DNA from: Candidatus Pelagibacter sp. | GTDB lineage: Bacteria > Pseudomonadota > Alphaproteobacteria > Pelagibacterales > Pelagibacteraceae | Length of the DNA stretch: 64,000 bases | Assembly: GCA_028101445.1 (NCBI GenBank) | Contig: JAOHKR010000004.1 | Span: 1 to 64,000, forward strand | Direction: 5' to 3' | Part shown: positions 54,087-64,000 of the stretch, in pieces | How the letters are laid out: every line of letters starts with the position of its first letter | How positions within the stretch are numbered: position 1 is the stretch's first letter | Notes under the pieces: model-generated | The model's database searches: none | What the model saw: the letters and a program-made list of their open reading frames with translations, nothing else | Told to the model about the DNA's origin: nothing | Program-made: the position numbers and the translations under genes

Positions 54087-54681
54087 GATTTTTAAAAGGG
54101 CTATCCAAAACACAAGCAACTAAATGAATTCTTTCTTGCTCGCCTCCATTAAAAAAGTTGTGATATTTGGTATTATTAGTAATTGTCACTGTCCCATCAG
54201 CAGGTAAATGTTGAGCTACATTATCTATAACCATTCTGCATCCTGGGTTAGTTATGATTGGAATATGTAATCTCGGTTCTGGATCCCTATGCCAACTAAG
54301 TGTTGATCTTGGCTCTTTCAATAAAATTCTTACTCTTCCTAGTTTAAAATTTTTTCTTAAAATATTATAAACCTCTTCAAAATAAGTGTTGTGGAAGTCG
54401 GAAACTAACTCTGTATATCTTCTTTCATCAATTGGCATATCTCTCATTGCTTCTTTGCCCGTTTCATCTGGTAGAGTCCAATACGTACCTCTAACATTGT
54501 GCCCTGCTATGGAATTTTTGTCGCCTGGAATTTGATTTAATGATATTGCTCCGAAATGTTTAATGCCTAATGAGTTAAATTTTTTCTTTTTTAAAATTTT
54601 TTCTAAATCTAATTTTAATTTAGAAATATTAAATTTAATATTTGGTACTTTATAAAAATCATTATATCCAATATTATTCAT
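54076..54681 (-). CDS. Aspartyl/asparaginyl beta-hydroxylase-like dioxygenase
   Basis: A 201-residue Fe(II)/2-oxoglutarate dioxygenase of the Asp/Asn hydroxylase (AspH) type. The iron site is STLSWHRDPEPRLHIPIITNPG near 128-150: His132 and Asp134, with Arg138 for 2-oxoglutarate. The last His is in NNTKYHNFFNGGEQERIHLV near 170-188. Substrate unknown; it could be a protein side chain or a small molecule. It lies 12 nt after katG and is probably cotranscribed, which may point to oxidative stress or iron-linked regulation. Confidence 0.85.
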   Translation of the reverse strand: MNNIGYNDFYKVPNIKFNISKLKLDLEKILKKKKFNSLGIKHFGAISLNQIPGDKNSIAGHNVRGTYWTLPDETGKEAMRDMPIDERRYTELVSDFHNTYFEEVYNILRKNFKLGRVRILLKEPRSTLSWHRDPEPRLHIPIITNPGCRMVIDNVAQHLPADGTVTITNNTKYHNFFNGGEQERIHLVACVLDSPFKNHGN

Positions 54682-54693
54682 CAGTTTTTGATC

Positions 54694-56892
<2,199 letters not shown>

Positions 56893-56911
56893 TTATTAAT
56901 GTTCTTAATAG

Positions 56912-56940
56912 TTTATAATTATTCTAAACTGGAAAGTCAA
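56912..56940 (-). promoter_or_regulatory. katG promoter with an overlapping Irr-box-like operator
   Basis: On the reverse strand TTGACT (56935-56940) and TATAAA (56912-56917) are spaced by exactly 17 nt, 38 nt before the katG ATG. The operator TTTAGAATAATTATAAA (56912-56928) matches the known Irr/ICE pattern TTTAGAA-N3-TTCTAAA with one mismatch: the right half is TTATAAA. That mismatch makes the -10 hexamer. A bound regulator would cover spacer and -10, consistent with repression. The irr promoter holds the same box with 15 of 17 bases identical. Confidence 0.75.
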
Positions 56941-56948
56941 GAATGTTT

Positions 56949-57365
56949 TTATTGTTTTTGTAAACTTATAATAACTTCTACGTCTTTAATTTTCTTTCCT
57001 TTTGGTGCATGCGGCATCTTTGCAACTTCGATTTCATTGTTATTTATATCTGTCAATTCATTAGTTTCATCATCATAAAAATGGTGATGTGAACTTACAT
57101 TTGTATCGAAGTAACTTGTATTATTGTTTGTTAAAATTTCTTTTACATATCCAGCTTTTTTGAAAGCATCAATGGTATTATAAATTGTTGCTAAAGAAAT
57201 TTTTTCTACATTATCTTTTTTACATATGATTTTATTTAATTTTTCTACTGTAAAATGAAATGTTTTTTCTCTTTTAAATAAAAATTCTGCTATTCTTATT
57301 CTTTGCTTTGTAGGTCTCAATTTAGAAGACCTTAATTTGTTTATAATTTCATTATTTTGGGTCAT
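56949..57365 (-). CDS. irr: Fur-family iron response regulator Irr
   Basis: A Fur-superfamily DNA-binding protein controlling iron and heme genes in alphaproteobacteria. The winged helix spans about 1-85 (RPTKQRIRIAEFLF; SLATIYNTIDAFKKAGYV). The Irr mark is the His-rich SSHHHFYDDETNELTDINN near 95-113, which binds heme in relatives; a GCPW-type heme regulatory motif is absent. The 138-residue length fits. The order irr / divergent fabA-fabB-fabI is conserved in rhizobia and supports the call. A PerR role cannot be ruled out from sequence alone. Confidence 0.85.
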   Translation of the reverse strand: MTQNNEIINKLRSSKLRPTKQRIRIAEFLFKREKTFHFTVEKLNKIICKKDNVEKISLATIYNTIDAFKKAGYVKEILTNNNTSYFDTNVSSHHHFYDDETNELTDINNNEIEVAKMPHAPKGKKIKDVEVIISLQKQ

Positions 57366-57387
57366 ATAGGAAGTATTTATATCATTA

Positions 57388-57417
57388 TTTATAATCGTTC
57401 TAAAGTGATATTTTGAA
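57388..57417 (-). promoter_or_regulatory. irr promoter with an overlapping Irr-box-like operator
   Basis: On the reverse strand TTCAAA (57412-57417) and TATAAA (57388-57393) have an 18-nt spacer and end 22 nt before the irr ATG. The operator TTTAGAACGATTATAAA (57388-57404) has the same one-base departure from the symmetric Irr/ICE pattern as the katG site and again supplies the -10. This suggests autoregulation. Because the site lies in the irr-fabA gap, fabA could also be affected. Confidence 0.65.
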
Positions 57418-57458
57418 AAAATAGTATATAAATCAATAAAAAAAAGCTAATTTATCCA

Positions 57459-57962
57459 ATGCAAAAAAACAATTATAACTATGACGAACTAATTGAATGT
57501 GGAAAAGGCGGTCTTTTCGGCGAAGGTAATGCTAAGCTTCCCCTTCCTCCAATGCTGATGTTTGATAGAATTACCAAAATAGAACAAAATTCGGGAGAAT
57601 TTAAAAAAGGATACATAAAAGCAGAACTTGATATTAAAGATAATTTATGGTTTTTTGATTGTCATTTTAAGAAAGATCCAGTTATGCCAGGTTGTCTTGG
57701 TTTAGATGCTATGTGGCAATTAGTTGGCTTTTTTCTTGGATGGACAGGAGAGCCAGGGAAAGGAAGAGCTTTAGGAGTAAACTCTGTAAAATTTACTGGC
57801 GAGGTTTTGAAAACTGTAAAAATGGCTACTTACGAAATAAATATAAAAAGAATTTTAAAAAAAGAGGGAACAGCAGTTGGACTAGCTAATGGTATTTTGA
57901 GTGCTGATGGTAAAATAATTTATAAAGCAGAAAATTTAAAAGTAGGTTTATTTAAATCATGA
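57459..57962 (+). CDS. fabA: 3-hydroxydecanoyl-ACP dehydratase/isomerase FabA
   Basis: Introduces the double bond for unsaturated fatty acids. [28 protein letters not shown] near 67-94 has the catalytic His (DCHF) and Asp (GLDAMWQ). [15 protein letters not shown] near 104 and the 167-residue length fit FabA and not FabZ. The stop overlaps the fabB start (ATGA), so the operon is coupled. Divergent from irr. Confidence 0.96.
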   Translation: MQKNNYNYDELIECGKGGLFGEGNAKLPLPPMLMFDRITKIEQNSGEFKKGYIKAELDIKDNLWFFDCHFKKDPVMPGCLGLDAMWQLVGFFLGWTGEPGKGRALGVNSVKFTGEVLKTVKMATYEINIKRILKKEGTAVGLANGILSADGKIIYKAENLKVGLFKS

Positions 57963-59170
57963 GAAGAGTAGTAATTACGGGTCTTGGTATTGTATCTTGT
58001 CTTGGTAATAATCAAGAAGAGGTTCACCAATCACTATTAAATTCAAAATCAGGAATTTCATATTCAGAAGAATATAAAGAACATAATTTAAGAAGTCATG
58101 TTCATGGCAAACCAAAAATAAAGCTTGAAGACCACATTGATAGAAAAACAATAAGATTTATGGGATCAGGATCTGCTTATAATTATATAGCAATGAAAGA
58201 AGCGATCAAGGATTCTGGATTAGAAGACAACGATATTAGTAATTTTAAAACTGGAATCGTTATGGGTTCTGGTGGCCCTTCAATCGAAAATGTAATTTTG
58301 GCAGCTGATAAAACTAGAGCTAAAACCCCAAAACTAATGGGGCCATTTATTGTACCAAGAACTATGGCAAGCACTTCTTCAGCAACTCTTGCAGTTCCTT
58401 TTAAAATAAAGGGAACTAATTATACAATGAGTTCTGCATGTGCAACTAGCGGTCATTGTATTGGAAATTCAATGGAGTTAATTCAAATGGGAAAACAAGA
58501 CGTTGTTTTTGCAGGCGGTAGTGAAGAAATACATTGGGCGATGACTGCAATGTTTGATGCTATGACAGCATTATCATCAAAATATAATGATTCACCTGAA
58601 ACAGCTTCAAGAGCTTATGACAAAACTAGAGATGGATTTGTAATTGCTGGTGGTGGTGGTGTGCTAGTTCTTGAAGAATATGAGCACGCAAAAGCTAGAG
58701 GTGCTAAAATATACGCTGAATTAACTGGTTATGGAGCAACTTCAGATGGATACGATATGGTTGCACCATCAGGTGAAGGTGCAGTTAGATGTATGAAGAT
58801 GGCTATGGCAACTACTAAAAATAAAATTGATTATATTAATACTCACGGTACATCGACACCAGTTGGTGATATTACAGAATTAAATGCTGTTAAAGAAGTT
58901 TTTGGAAATCAAATTCCAAAAATTAGTTCTACTAAATCTTTATCAGGTCATCCTTTGGGAGCTGCTTCTGTTCATGAGGCTATTTATTGTTTAATTATGA
59001 TGAAAAATAACTTCATTGCCGGTTCAGCAAACATTACAGAAATGGATGAAGAAGCAAAAAAATTTCCAATAGTTTCTAAAACTGAAAAAGGAGCGACTTT
59101 AAATACTGTTATGTCTAATAGCTTTGGTTTTGGGGGAACCAATGCAGCGTTAATTTTTGAGAAAGTGTAA
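57959..59170 (+). CDS. fabB: 3-oxoacyl-ACP synthase I FabB
   Basis: A condensing enzyme that elongates unsaturated acyl chains made by FabA. The nucleophile Cys is in [13 protein letters not shown] near 160; the two active-site His are in [11 protein letters not shown] near 295 and [14 protein letters not shown] near 330. The C-terminal [14 protein letters not shown] is standard. 403 residues. Second gene of fabA-fabB-fabI, 4-nt overlap with fabA and 2 nt before fabI. Confidence 0.96.
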   Translation: MRRVVITGLGIVSCLGNNQEEVHQSLLNSKSGISYSEEYKEHNLRSHVHGKPKIKLEDHIDRKTIRFMGSGSAYNYIAMKEAIKDSGLEDNDISNFKTGIVMGSGGPSIENVILAADKTRAKTPKLMGPFIVPRTMASTSSATLAVPFKIKGTNYTMSSACATSGHCIGNSMELIQMGKQDVVFAGGSEEIHWAMTAMFDAMTALSSKYNDSPETASRAYDKTRDGFVIAGGGGVLVLEEYEHAKARGAKIYAELTGYGATSDGYDMVAPSGEGAVRCMKMAMATTKNKIDYINTHGTSTPVGDITELNAVKEVFGNQIPKISSTKSLSGHPLGAASVHEAIYCLIMMKNNFIAGSANITEMDEEAKKFPIVSKTEKGATLNTVMSNSFGFGGTNAALIFEKV

Positions 59171-59172
59171 TT

Positions 59173-59958
59173 ATGAGCTTAATGAAAGGTAAAAAAGGAC
59201 TAATCATGGGCGTAGCCAATGAGCGCTCTATTGCTTGGGGCATATCACAAAAACTAGCAGACGCGGGAGCTGAACTTGCATTTACGTATCTTGGTGATGC
59301 TTTAAAAAAAAGAGTTATACCATTAGCAGAAAAATTAAATTCTAAAGCAACATTTAGTTGTGACGTAGAAAATAAAGAAGAAGTAATAAAATTATTCGAA
59401 GATATTAAATCTAAGTGGGGGCAAATTGATTTCGTTGTACACGCTGTAGCTTTTTCAGATAAATCGGAATTATCAGGTGAATATTTAAATACAAGTAGAG
59501 AAAATTTTTTAAGAAGTATGCTTATTTCTTGCTTTTCTTTTACAGAAGTTTCTAAAGAAGCAGCAAAAATTATGAAAGAAGGAGGAAGTTTACTTACCTT
59601 AACTTATGAATCTACAAAAGCTATTCCAAATTATAATGTTATGGGTGTATGTAAATCTGCTCTAGAAGCAAGTGTTAAGTATTTGGCAAGAGATCTAGGT
59701 TCAAAAGGAATGCGTGTTAATGCAATAAGCGCTGGTCCTATTAAAACTTTGGCAGCATCAGCAATTGGTGATGCAAAATTTTTATATAAATGGAACGAAG
59801 ATCATTCTTTTTTGAAAAGGAATGTAGATATTAATGACGTAGGAAATTCAGCTTTATATCTTTTAAGTGATTTAGCTGCAGGTGTTACTGGCGAAATTCA
59901 TTATGTTGATGCCGGATACAATAAAGTAGGAATGCCAGACCCTAAAAATATTACCTAA
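59173..59958 (+). CDS. fabI: Enoyl-ACP reductase (NADH) FabI
   Basis: Carries out the last reduction of each fatty-acid elongation cycle. The NADH site is GVANERSIAWGISQKLADAGAELAF near 13; the catalytic Tyr and Lys are in YESTKAIPNYNVMGVCKSALEASV near 148-171; PIKTLAASAIGDAK near 195 is the substrate loop. Length 261 is typical. Last of the fab operon; its stop overlaps the convergent deacetylase-like gene by 8 nt. Confidence 0.96.
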   Translation: MSLMKGKKGLIMGVANERSIAWGISQKLADAGAELAFTYLGDALKKRVIPLAEKLNSKATFSCDVENKEEVIKLFEDIKSKWGQIDFVVHAVAFSDKSELSGEYLNTSRENFLRSMLISCFSFTEVSKEAAKIMKEGGSLLTLTYESTKAIPNYNVMGVCKSALEASVKYLARDLGSKGMRVNAISAGPIKTLAASAIGDAKFLYKWNEDHSFLKRNVDINDVGNSALYLLSDLAAGVTGEIHYVDAGYNKVGMPDPKNIT

Positions 59959-60715
59959 GTAATCTCACAGTTTTTAGAGTTTTTTCTACCAAATAATTTG
60001 TCAAATTCTGTAAAAAACTGTAGTCGGATATATTTATAATGTAATCTAAGTTTACGACCTTCTTGTGATTTTTTTCTATAAATATTTCAAAATTTTTAAA
60101 GTAGTCTACATTCCAATTATTAATATGTATTTGTGTAGATTGAATGCCAAATGGTAAAAATATTTCTTTATAAAAAAGTTGAGGAACAAATAAAATTTCA
60201 TTTTTGTAATATGGAAATAAACCGTATCCATCTATAATAATATTTATATTAGAATCTTTTAAAGCTATTAGGGTATTTTCATCATAAATATGGTTGGGTG
60301 CAAAAAAACTTCTGATTCTAATATCTCTTTTTTTAAACTCTTCTAAACCAGTTTTAATTTTATCTAATTGTACAAAATAATCTAAACCATAAAACTCTGA
60401 ATTCCCTCCATAATTAAAAATATCTTTTTTATCTGATCTTTGAGTATAAAGGTGATTGCAGCCGTGCATTGTTATTTCCCATCCTTTATTTTTCCAACTT
60501 TTTACTTTTTCCCAGAATTTATCATTTTTTGGAAACTCTAATAATTCTGGATCTTTATTAATCGGAATTACTCCTAACAAAGGTTTAATTTCATATCTAT
60601 CAAACAAGATTTCACATTTATCCATTAAATGCCAATTCATATTTTCAGCAATATCGTCAATCCGAATAAGCAAACCTGTATATTTTGATGATATTTTTTT
60701 TATTGAATTAAACAT
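59951..60715 (-). CDS. Polysaccharide deacetylase-like/DUF2334 protein
   Basis: A 254-residue NodB-like barrel. IRIDDIAENMNW near 18-29 supplies the conserved Asp pair, EITMHGCNHLY near 75-85 the metal His pair (H78 and H82), and FFAPNHIYDENTLIAL near 130-145 the arginine/proline-type segment in altered form. These features fit the DUF2334 or deacetylase clan; catalytic activity is uncertain. A role in sugar or cell-surface modification is family-based inference. Divergent from the GNAT gene across 23 nt. Confidence 0.72.
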   Translation of the reverse strand: MFNSIKKISSKYTGLLIRIDDIAENMNWHLMDKCEILFDRYEIKPLLGVIPINKDPELLEFPKNDKFWEKVKSWKNKGWEITMHGCNHLYTQRSDKKDIFNYGGNSEFYGLDYFVQLDKIKTGLEEFKKRDIRIRSFFAPNHIYDENTLIALKDSNINIIIDGYGLFPYYKNEILFVPQLFYKEIFLPFGIQSTQIHINNWNVDYFKNFEIFIEKNHKKVVNLDYIINISDYSFLQNLTNYLVEKTLKTVRLLR

Positions 60716-60738
60716 ATTTGTTTATAGTTTAGCTGACA

Positions 60739-61689
60739 GTGGATAAATTTCATATTAAAAAAATTTCAGAAGTAAATAAAGAAAAACTGCATCAATTTTA
60801 TCAAAATTCCTTTGATTATGAAAAACCTGTTTTAGAGGATTATAAATGGAGATATAGATCAGAATTGAACGAATTTGAGCCTTTAGTTTTAACAATTAAT
60901 AATGAAATTTGTGGCCACGCTGGACTAATTCCAATCAAATTAAAGATAAATAATAAAATTAAAAAAGCCATATGGTTTACAGATTTTTTTATTAAAACTG
61001 AACATAGATCAAGAGGATACGGTAGAAAGCTTACTGAGGAATGGATGAAGATTTGTCCGATACAAATTACTTTATGTAACGATAAGTCACTAAAAGTTTT
61101 CAAAAAATTAGATTGGTCTAGTAATAATAATTTTACTCGTAATATTAAATTTTATAACTATCTAAATATTATACCTGTATTCAGGAATTTAAAAAATTCT
61201 TCACAAATTCAACATAATCTTGAAAATTTAAAACTTGAAGAATCAAACAACAAAACTTTAGAAAAAATTATAGATTTTAATGAAAATAATATGACTAAAA
61301 AAATCGTTAACATAGTTAGAGATGAAAATTGGTTTAAGTGGAGAATAATTGACTGCCCCTACAAAAAAGATATTTTTATTTTCAATGAAAATGGAAATTT
61401 TTTAATAACTCACATAAAAAAAAGAAATAATTTAAAAATTTTAAATATTATTTATTCTACACATCCTATTAATGCTAATATTTTTGAATTATTTTTAAAT
61501 TTTGCAAGAAAAAATCATATCGACTATTTATCTTATATTTCAAATGAAAAAAAAATTTCTAATATTTTTCTACCATGGCAAAGAAAGATTAATTTTGCCT
61601 TTTACGCAAAAGAAAAGACCACTTCAATTCTACTAAGTAAAGAACTTGATGATATTCAATTTATCGACAGTGATATAGATTATGTCTAG
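60739..61689 (+). CDS. GNAT-family N-acetyltransferase with an extra C-terminal region
   Basis: The N-terminal 150 residues form a GNAT domain: the acetyl-CoA loop is FIKTEHRSRGYGRKLTEEWM near 82-101 (RxxGxG/A type). The remaining 165 residues, rich in Asn, Lys and Ile, look like a second, GNAT-like or unknown domain. The start is GTG at 60739; no nearer ATG is convincing. Length 316. The gene sits between a deacetylase-like gene and pnp with no pathway partners, so the target cannot be named. Confidence 0.7.
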   Translation: MDKFHIKKISEVNKEKLHQFYQNSFDYEKPVLEDYKWRYRSELNEFEPLVLTINNEICGHAGLIPIKLKINNKIKKAIWFTDFFIKTEHRSRGYGRKLTEEWMKICPIQITLCNDKSLKVFKKLDWSSNNNFTRNIKFYNYLNIIPVFRNLKNSSQIQHNLENLKLEESNNKTLEKIIDFNENNMTKKIVNIVRDENWFKWRIIDCPYKKDIFIFNENGNFLITHIKKRNNLKILNIIYSTHPINANIFELFLNFARKNHIDYLSYISNEKKISNIFLPWQRKINFAFYAKEKTTSILLSKELDDIQFIDSDIDYV

Positions 61690-61690
61690 A

Positions 61691-63763
61691 TTAAGCGGTT
61701 GCTTGCTTCATTGAAAGTTTAACTTTTCCTCTGTCGAAACCAACAACTTTTACAGAGACTTCGTCTCCTTCTTTTACAACATCTCCAACTTTTTCAACTC
61801 TTTTTGTTGCTAGCTCAGAAATATGTACAAGTCCATCTTGTTTGCCTAGAAAATTAACAAAAGCTCCAAATTCCATAATTTTAACTACTTTACCTTTATA
61901 AATTTTTCCCATTTCAGGTTTAGCGACCAAACTTTTAATAAACTCAATTGCTTTATTTCTCGACTCTTCATCGGGAGCGGCAACTGTTACTTCTCCAGTG
62001 TCTTTAACATCAACTTTAGCTCCAGATGTTTCAACTATCTCTCTTATAGTTGCTCCACCTTTACCTATTACTGTTGCTATATCTTTTTTATCAACCTTAA
62101 TAATTTCCATTTTTGGTGTATGTTTTGAAAATTCTTTTCTTGAATCTTTTAGTGCTTTATTCATTTCTCCTAAAATATGCTCTCTACCACCTTTAGCTTG
62201 GTCTAAAGCTTTTTCCATAATTTCAAAAGTAATACCTGTGATTTTGATATCCATTTGAAGGGATGTAATACCATTTTTTGTACCAGCTACTTTAAAATCC
62301 ATATCTCCTAAATGATCTTCATCTCCTAAAATGTCTGATAATACTGAAAAATCATCGCCTTCTTTGATTAAACCCATTGCTATGCCTGCAACTGGTTCTT
62401 TGATTGGAACACCTGCATCCATAAGAGCCAATGAAGTTCCACAAACTGTTGCCATTGATGATGAACCATTAGACTCGGTAATTTCAGAAACTACTCGTAG
62501 AGTATATGGAAAATCTTCACCTTTAGGTAAGGACGAATTAATTGCCCTCCATGCTAATTTCCCGTGGCCTACTTCTCTTCTGCCTGTCCCTATTCTTCCA
62601 CATTCTCCAACAGAAAAAGGAGGAAAATTGTAGTGCAACATAAACCTGTTTCTTTGCATTCCATTCAGACTTTCAACTCTCTGTTCATCATCGGACATGC
62701 CTAAAGTAGTTACTACTAATGCTTGAGTTTCGCCTCTAGTAAATAAAGCAGATCCATGTGTTCTAGGCAATACTCCAACTTCACATTTAATTTGTCTAAC
62801 GTCAGCTAAACCTCTTCCGTCAATTCTCTTTTTATCTTTTATAATTGCTGTTCGAACGATATCTTTTTCAAGCGACTTTAATTGAGCCATGACTTGGTTC
62901 TCAGTTATGTTTTCATCTTCAGCAAACATTTCTTTACATTTTGATTCTATTTCTGAAATAGCAGTTGATCTTTTCTTTTTATCTATTTCTTTGAAGGCCT
63001 TTCTTAGATCCGCTTCAACAACACCAGCAATTTTCTTTTTAACTTCTGAATGATCTACTTCTTCGACTTCCCATTTAGGTTTACCTGCTTTTTTGGCAAG
63101 TTTTTCTATTGCTTCTATTACTGGTACGAAACTCTCATGACCAAATTTTACAGCATCAAGCATTATTTTTTCTGAAAGACCTGAGGTTTCTGACTCCACC
63201 ATTAAAACAGCGTCTTTTGTTCCAGCCACAACTAAATCTAATTCTGACTCTATTAACTCTTCTGGTGATGGGTTTAATAAATATTTACCATCTTTGTAAC
63301 CAACTCTACTTGCTGCTATTGGTCCTCCAAATGGCAATCCTGAAATAGCTAATGAAGCTGAACATGCTATAATTGAAAGCACATCAGCTTGATTTTCACC
63401 ATCGTATGAGAGTACTGTGGGAAGCAATTGAACTTCATTTAAGAAACTTGAAGGGAATAAGGGTCTAATAGGTCTATCTATTAATCTCGATATTAATTGT
63501 TCAGACTCTGTTGGTCTTGCTTCTCTTTTAAAATATCCGCCAGGAATTTTTCCAGCAGCATAATATTTTTCTTGATAATTAACTGATAATGGAAAAAAAT
63601 CTTGTCCATCCCTAAGTTTTTTTGCACCTACAACAGTGGCTATCACAACTGTCTCTCCACATGTTGCTATAATAGCACCATCTGCTTGACGTGCTATTTT
63701 ACCAGTCTCTAAAGTTAATTTTTTTCCATTAACTTCTAATTCTTCTTTATGTATTTTGAACAT
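61691..63763 (-). CDS. pnp: Polynucleotide phosphorylase
   Basis: A 3'-5' exoribonuclease using phosphate, part of the RNA degradosome. Two RNase PH domains are seen (SERTRG-like [25 protein letters not shown] near 52; the second with [14 protein letters not shown] near 390), then a KH domain with [14 protein letters not shown] near 565 and an S1 domain [28 protein letters not shown] near 620. Length 690 is normal. It starts with a one-base overlap of the rpsO stop (TAATG), the usual rpsO-pnp pair. Confidence 0.97.
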   Translation of the reverse strand: MFKIHKEELEVNGKKLTLETGKIARQADGAIIATCGETVVIATVVGAKKLRDGQDFFPLSVNYQEKYYAAGKIPGGYFKREARPTESEQLISRLIDRPIRPLFPSSFLNEVQLLPTVLSYDGENQADVLSIIACSASLAISGLPFGGPIAASRVGYKDGKYLLNPSPEELIESELDLVVAGTKDAVLMVESETSGLSEKIMLDAVKFGHESFVPVIEAIEKLAKKAGKPKWEVEEVDHSEVKKKIAGVVEADLRKAFKEIDKKKRSTAISEIESKCKEMFAEDENITENQVMAQLKSLEKDIVRTAIIKDKKRIDGRGLADVRQIKCEVGVLPRTHGSALFTRGETQALVVTTLGMSDDEQRVESLNGMQRNRFMLHYNFPPFSVGECGRIGTGRREVGHGKLAWRAINSSLPKGEDFPYTLRVVSEITESNGSSSMATVCGTSLALMDAGVPIKEPVAGIAMGLIKEGDDFSVLSDILGDEDHLGDMDFKVAGTKNGITSLQMDIKITGITFEIMEKALDQAKGGREHILGEMNKALKDSRKEFSKHTPKMEIIKVDKKDIATVIGKGGATIREIVETSGAKVDVKDTGEVTVAAPDEESRNKAIEFIKSLVAKPEMGKIYKGKVVKIMEFGAFVNFLGKQDGLVHISELATKRVEKVGDVVKEGDEVSVKVVGFDRGKVKLSMKQATA

Positions 63764-64000
63764 TATTTCCTTAAATTTAATTGTTTTAAAACTTTTTGGT
63801 ATGACTCAGGTTTTTTCTTTTTTAAGTAAGCAAGTAATTTTTTTCTTTTGTTAACTGATTTACTCATACCTACAGCGGAGTGCTTATCTTTTTTTGCACT
63901 TTTAAAATGCTCCGCTAATTTTGTAATCTTATCAGTAAGCAAACCAATTTGTATTTCTGTAGAACCAACATCTTTATCGTGTATGGCCAGTGATTTAATT
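63763..64000 (-). CDS. rpsO: 30S ribosomal protein S15, start outside the window
   Basis: The last 78 codons of S15 are visible, running off the right edge. The sequence [18 protein letters not shown] near the window edge and [31 protein letters not shown] are the family signature; it ends [13 protein letters not shown]15 binds 16S rRNA in the central domain of the 30S subunit. Stop TAA at 63763-63765 shares a base with the pnp ATG. Confidence 0.95.
   Translation of the reverse strand, partial: IKSLAIHDKDVGSTEIQIGLLTDKITKLAEHFKSAKKDKHSAVGMSKSVNKRKKLLAYLKKKKPESYQKVLKQLNLRK

Overview
The window is about 70% A+T, tightly packed with genes, and has mostly 0-50 nt between them. The families, the lysine- and isoleucine-rich proteins and the gene order point to a streamlined marine alphaproteobacterium of the SAR11 clade (Candidatus Pelagibacter or a close relative). 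The alphaproteobacterial signs are the order dnaA-rpsT-mutM-ubiE-ubiB-coaBC-dut, the irr/fabA-fabB-fabI block, RegB/RegA and ChvG/ChvI two-component systems, plant-type gshA and rpsO-pnp. I found no rRNA, tRNA, CRISPR array, insertion sequence or prophage. It reads as ordinary core chromosome with a few small, poorly described items.

Layout. 1-5.1 kb: a DEAD-box helicase cut by the window edge, two tiny basic ORFs, an SRAP protein, a TauD-type dioxygenase, purE-purK, a 39-residue small gene with its own Shine-Dalgarno site and hairpin, and a YbgC thioesterase. 5.2-16.2 kb: a small lipoprotein, a small membrane protein, a secreted metallo-beta-lactamase-fold hydrolase, a lysine-rich coiled-coil protein, a cyclopropane synthase-like methyltransferase, a DapA-family lyase, a GT9 glycosyltransferase, a membrane DnaJ-domain protein, a prolyl oligopeptidase, and gshA-gshB. 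16.2-26.7 kb: a purine permease beside a purine phosphoribosyltransferase, DNA repair (AlkA-type), a DMT exporter, msrA, a sulfurtransferase, an RND efflux pair and small envelope proteins. 26.8-35.9 kb: gpmA, the tsaE-amgK-murU cluster, ahcY, ChvI/ChvG and polA.

36-42.6 kb: a YadG-like ABC ATPase with no permease partner, solo bioY, regA, a polyamine operon (type III decarboxylase, deoxyhypusine synthase-like protein, ureohydrolase) and regB. 42.6-53.8 kb: gyrB, dnaN (recF is missing between them), dnaA, rpsT, mutM, then divergently ubiE, ubiB, coaBC, dut, a ThiF/MoeB-family enzyme and an SH3 protein. 53.8-64 kb: DUF2061 protein, Asp/Asn hydroxylase-like dioxygenase, katG and irr on one strand; fabA-fabB-fabI on the other; a deacetylase-like protein, a GNAT protein, pnp and the end of rpsO.

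The most interesting signal is a pair of nearly identical 17-bp Irr-box-like inverted repeats, one before katG and one before irr. In both, the right half-site doubles as the promoter -10 hexamer. This suggests that iron/heme status, through Irr, controls both the heme-dependent catalase-peroxidase and irr itself. Other points of interest are the small basic proteins, the deoxyhypusine synthase-like polyamine gene in a bacterium, and repeats in front of the purine permease.
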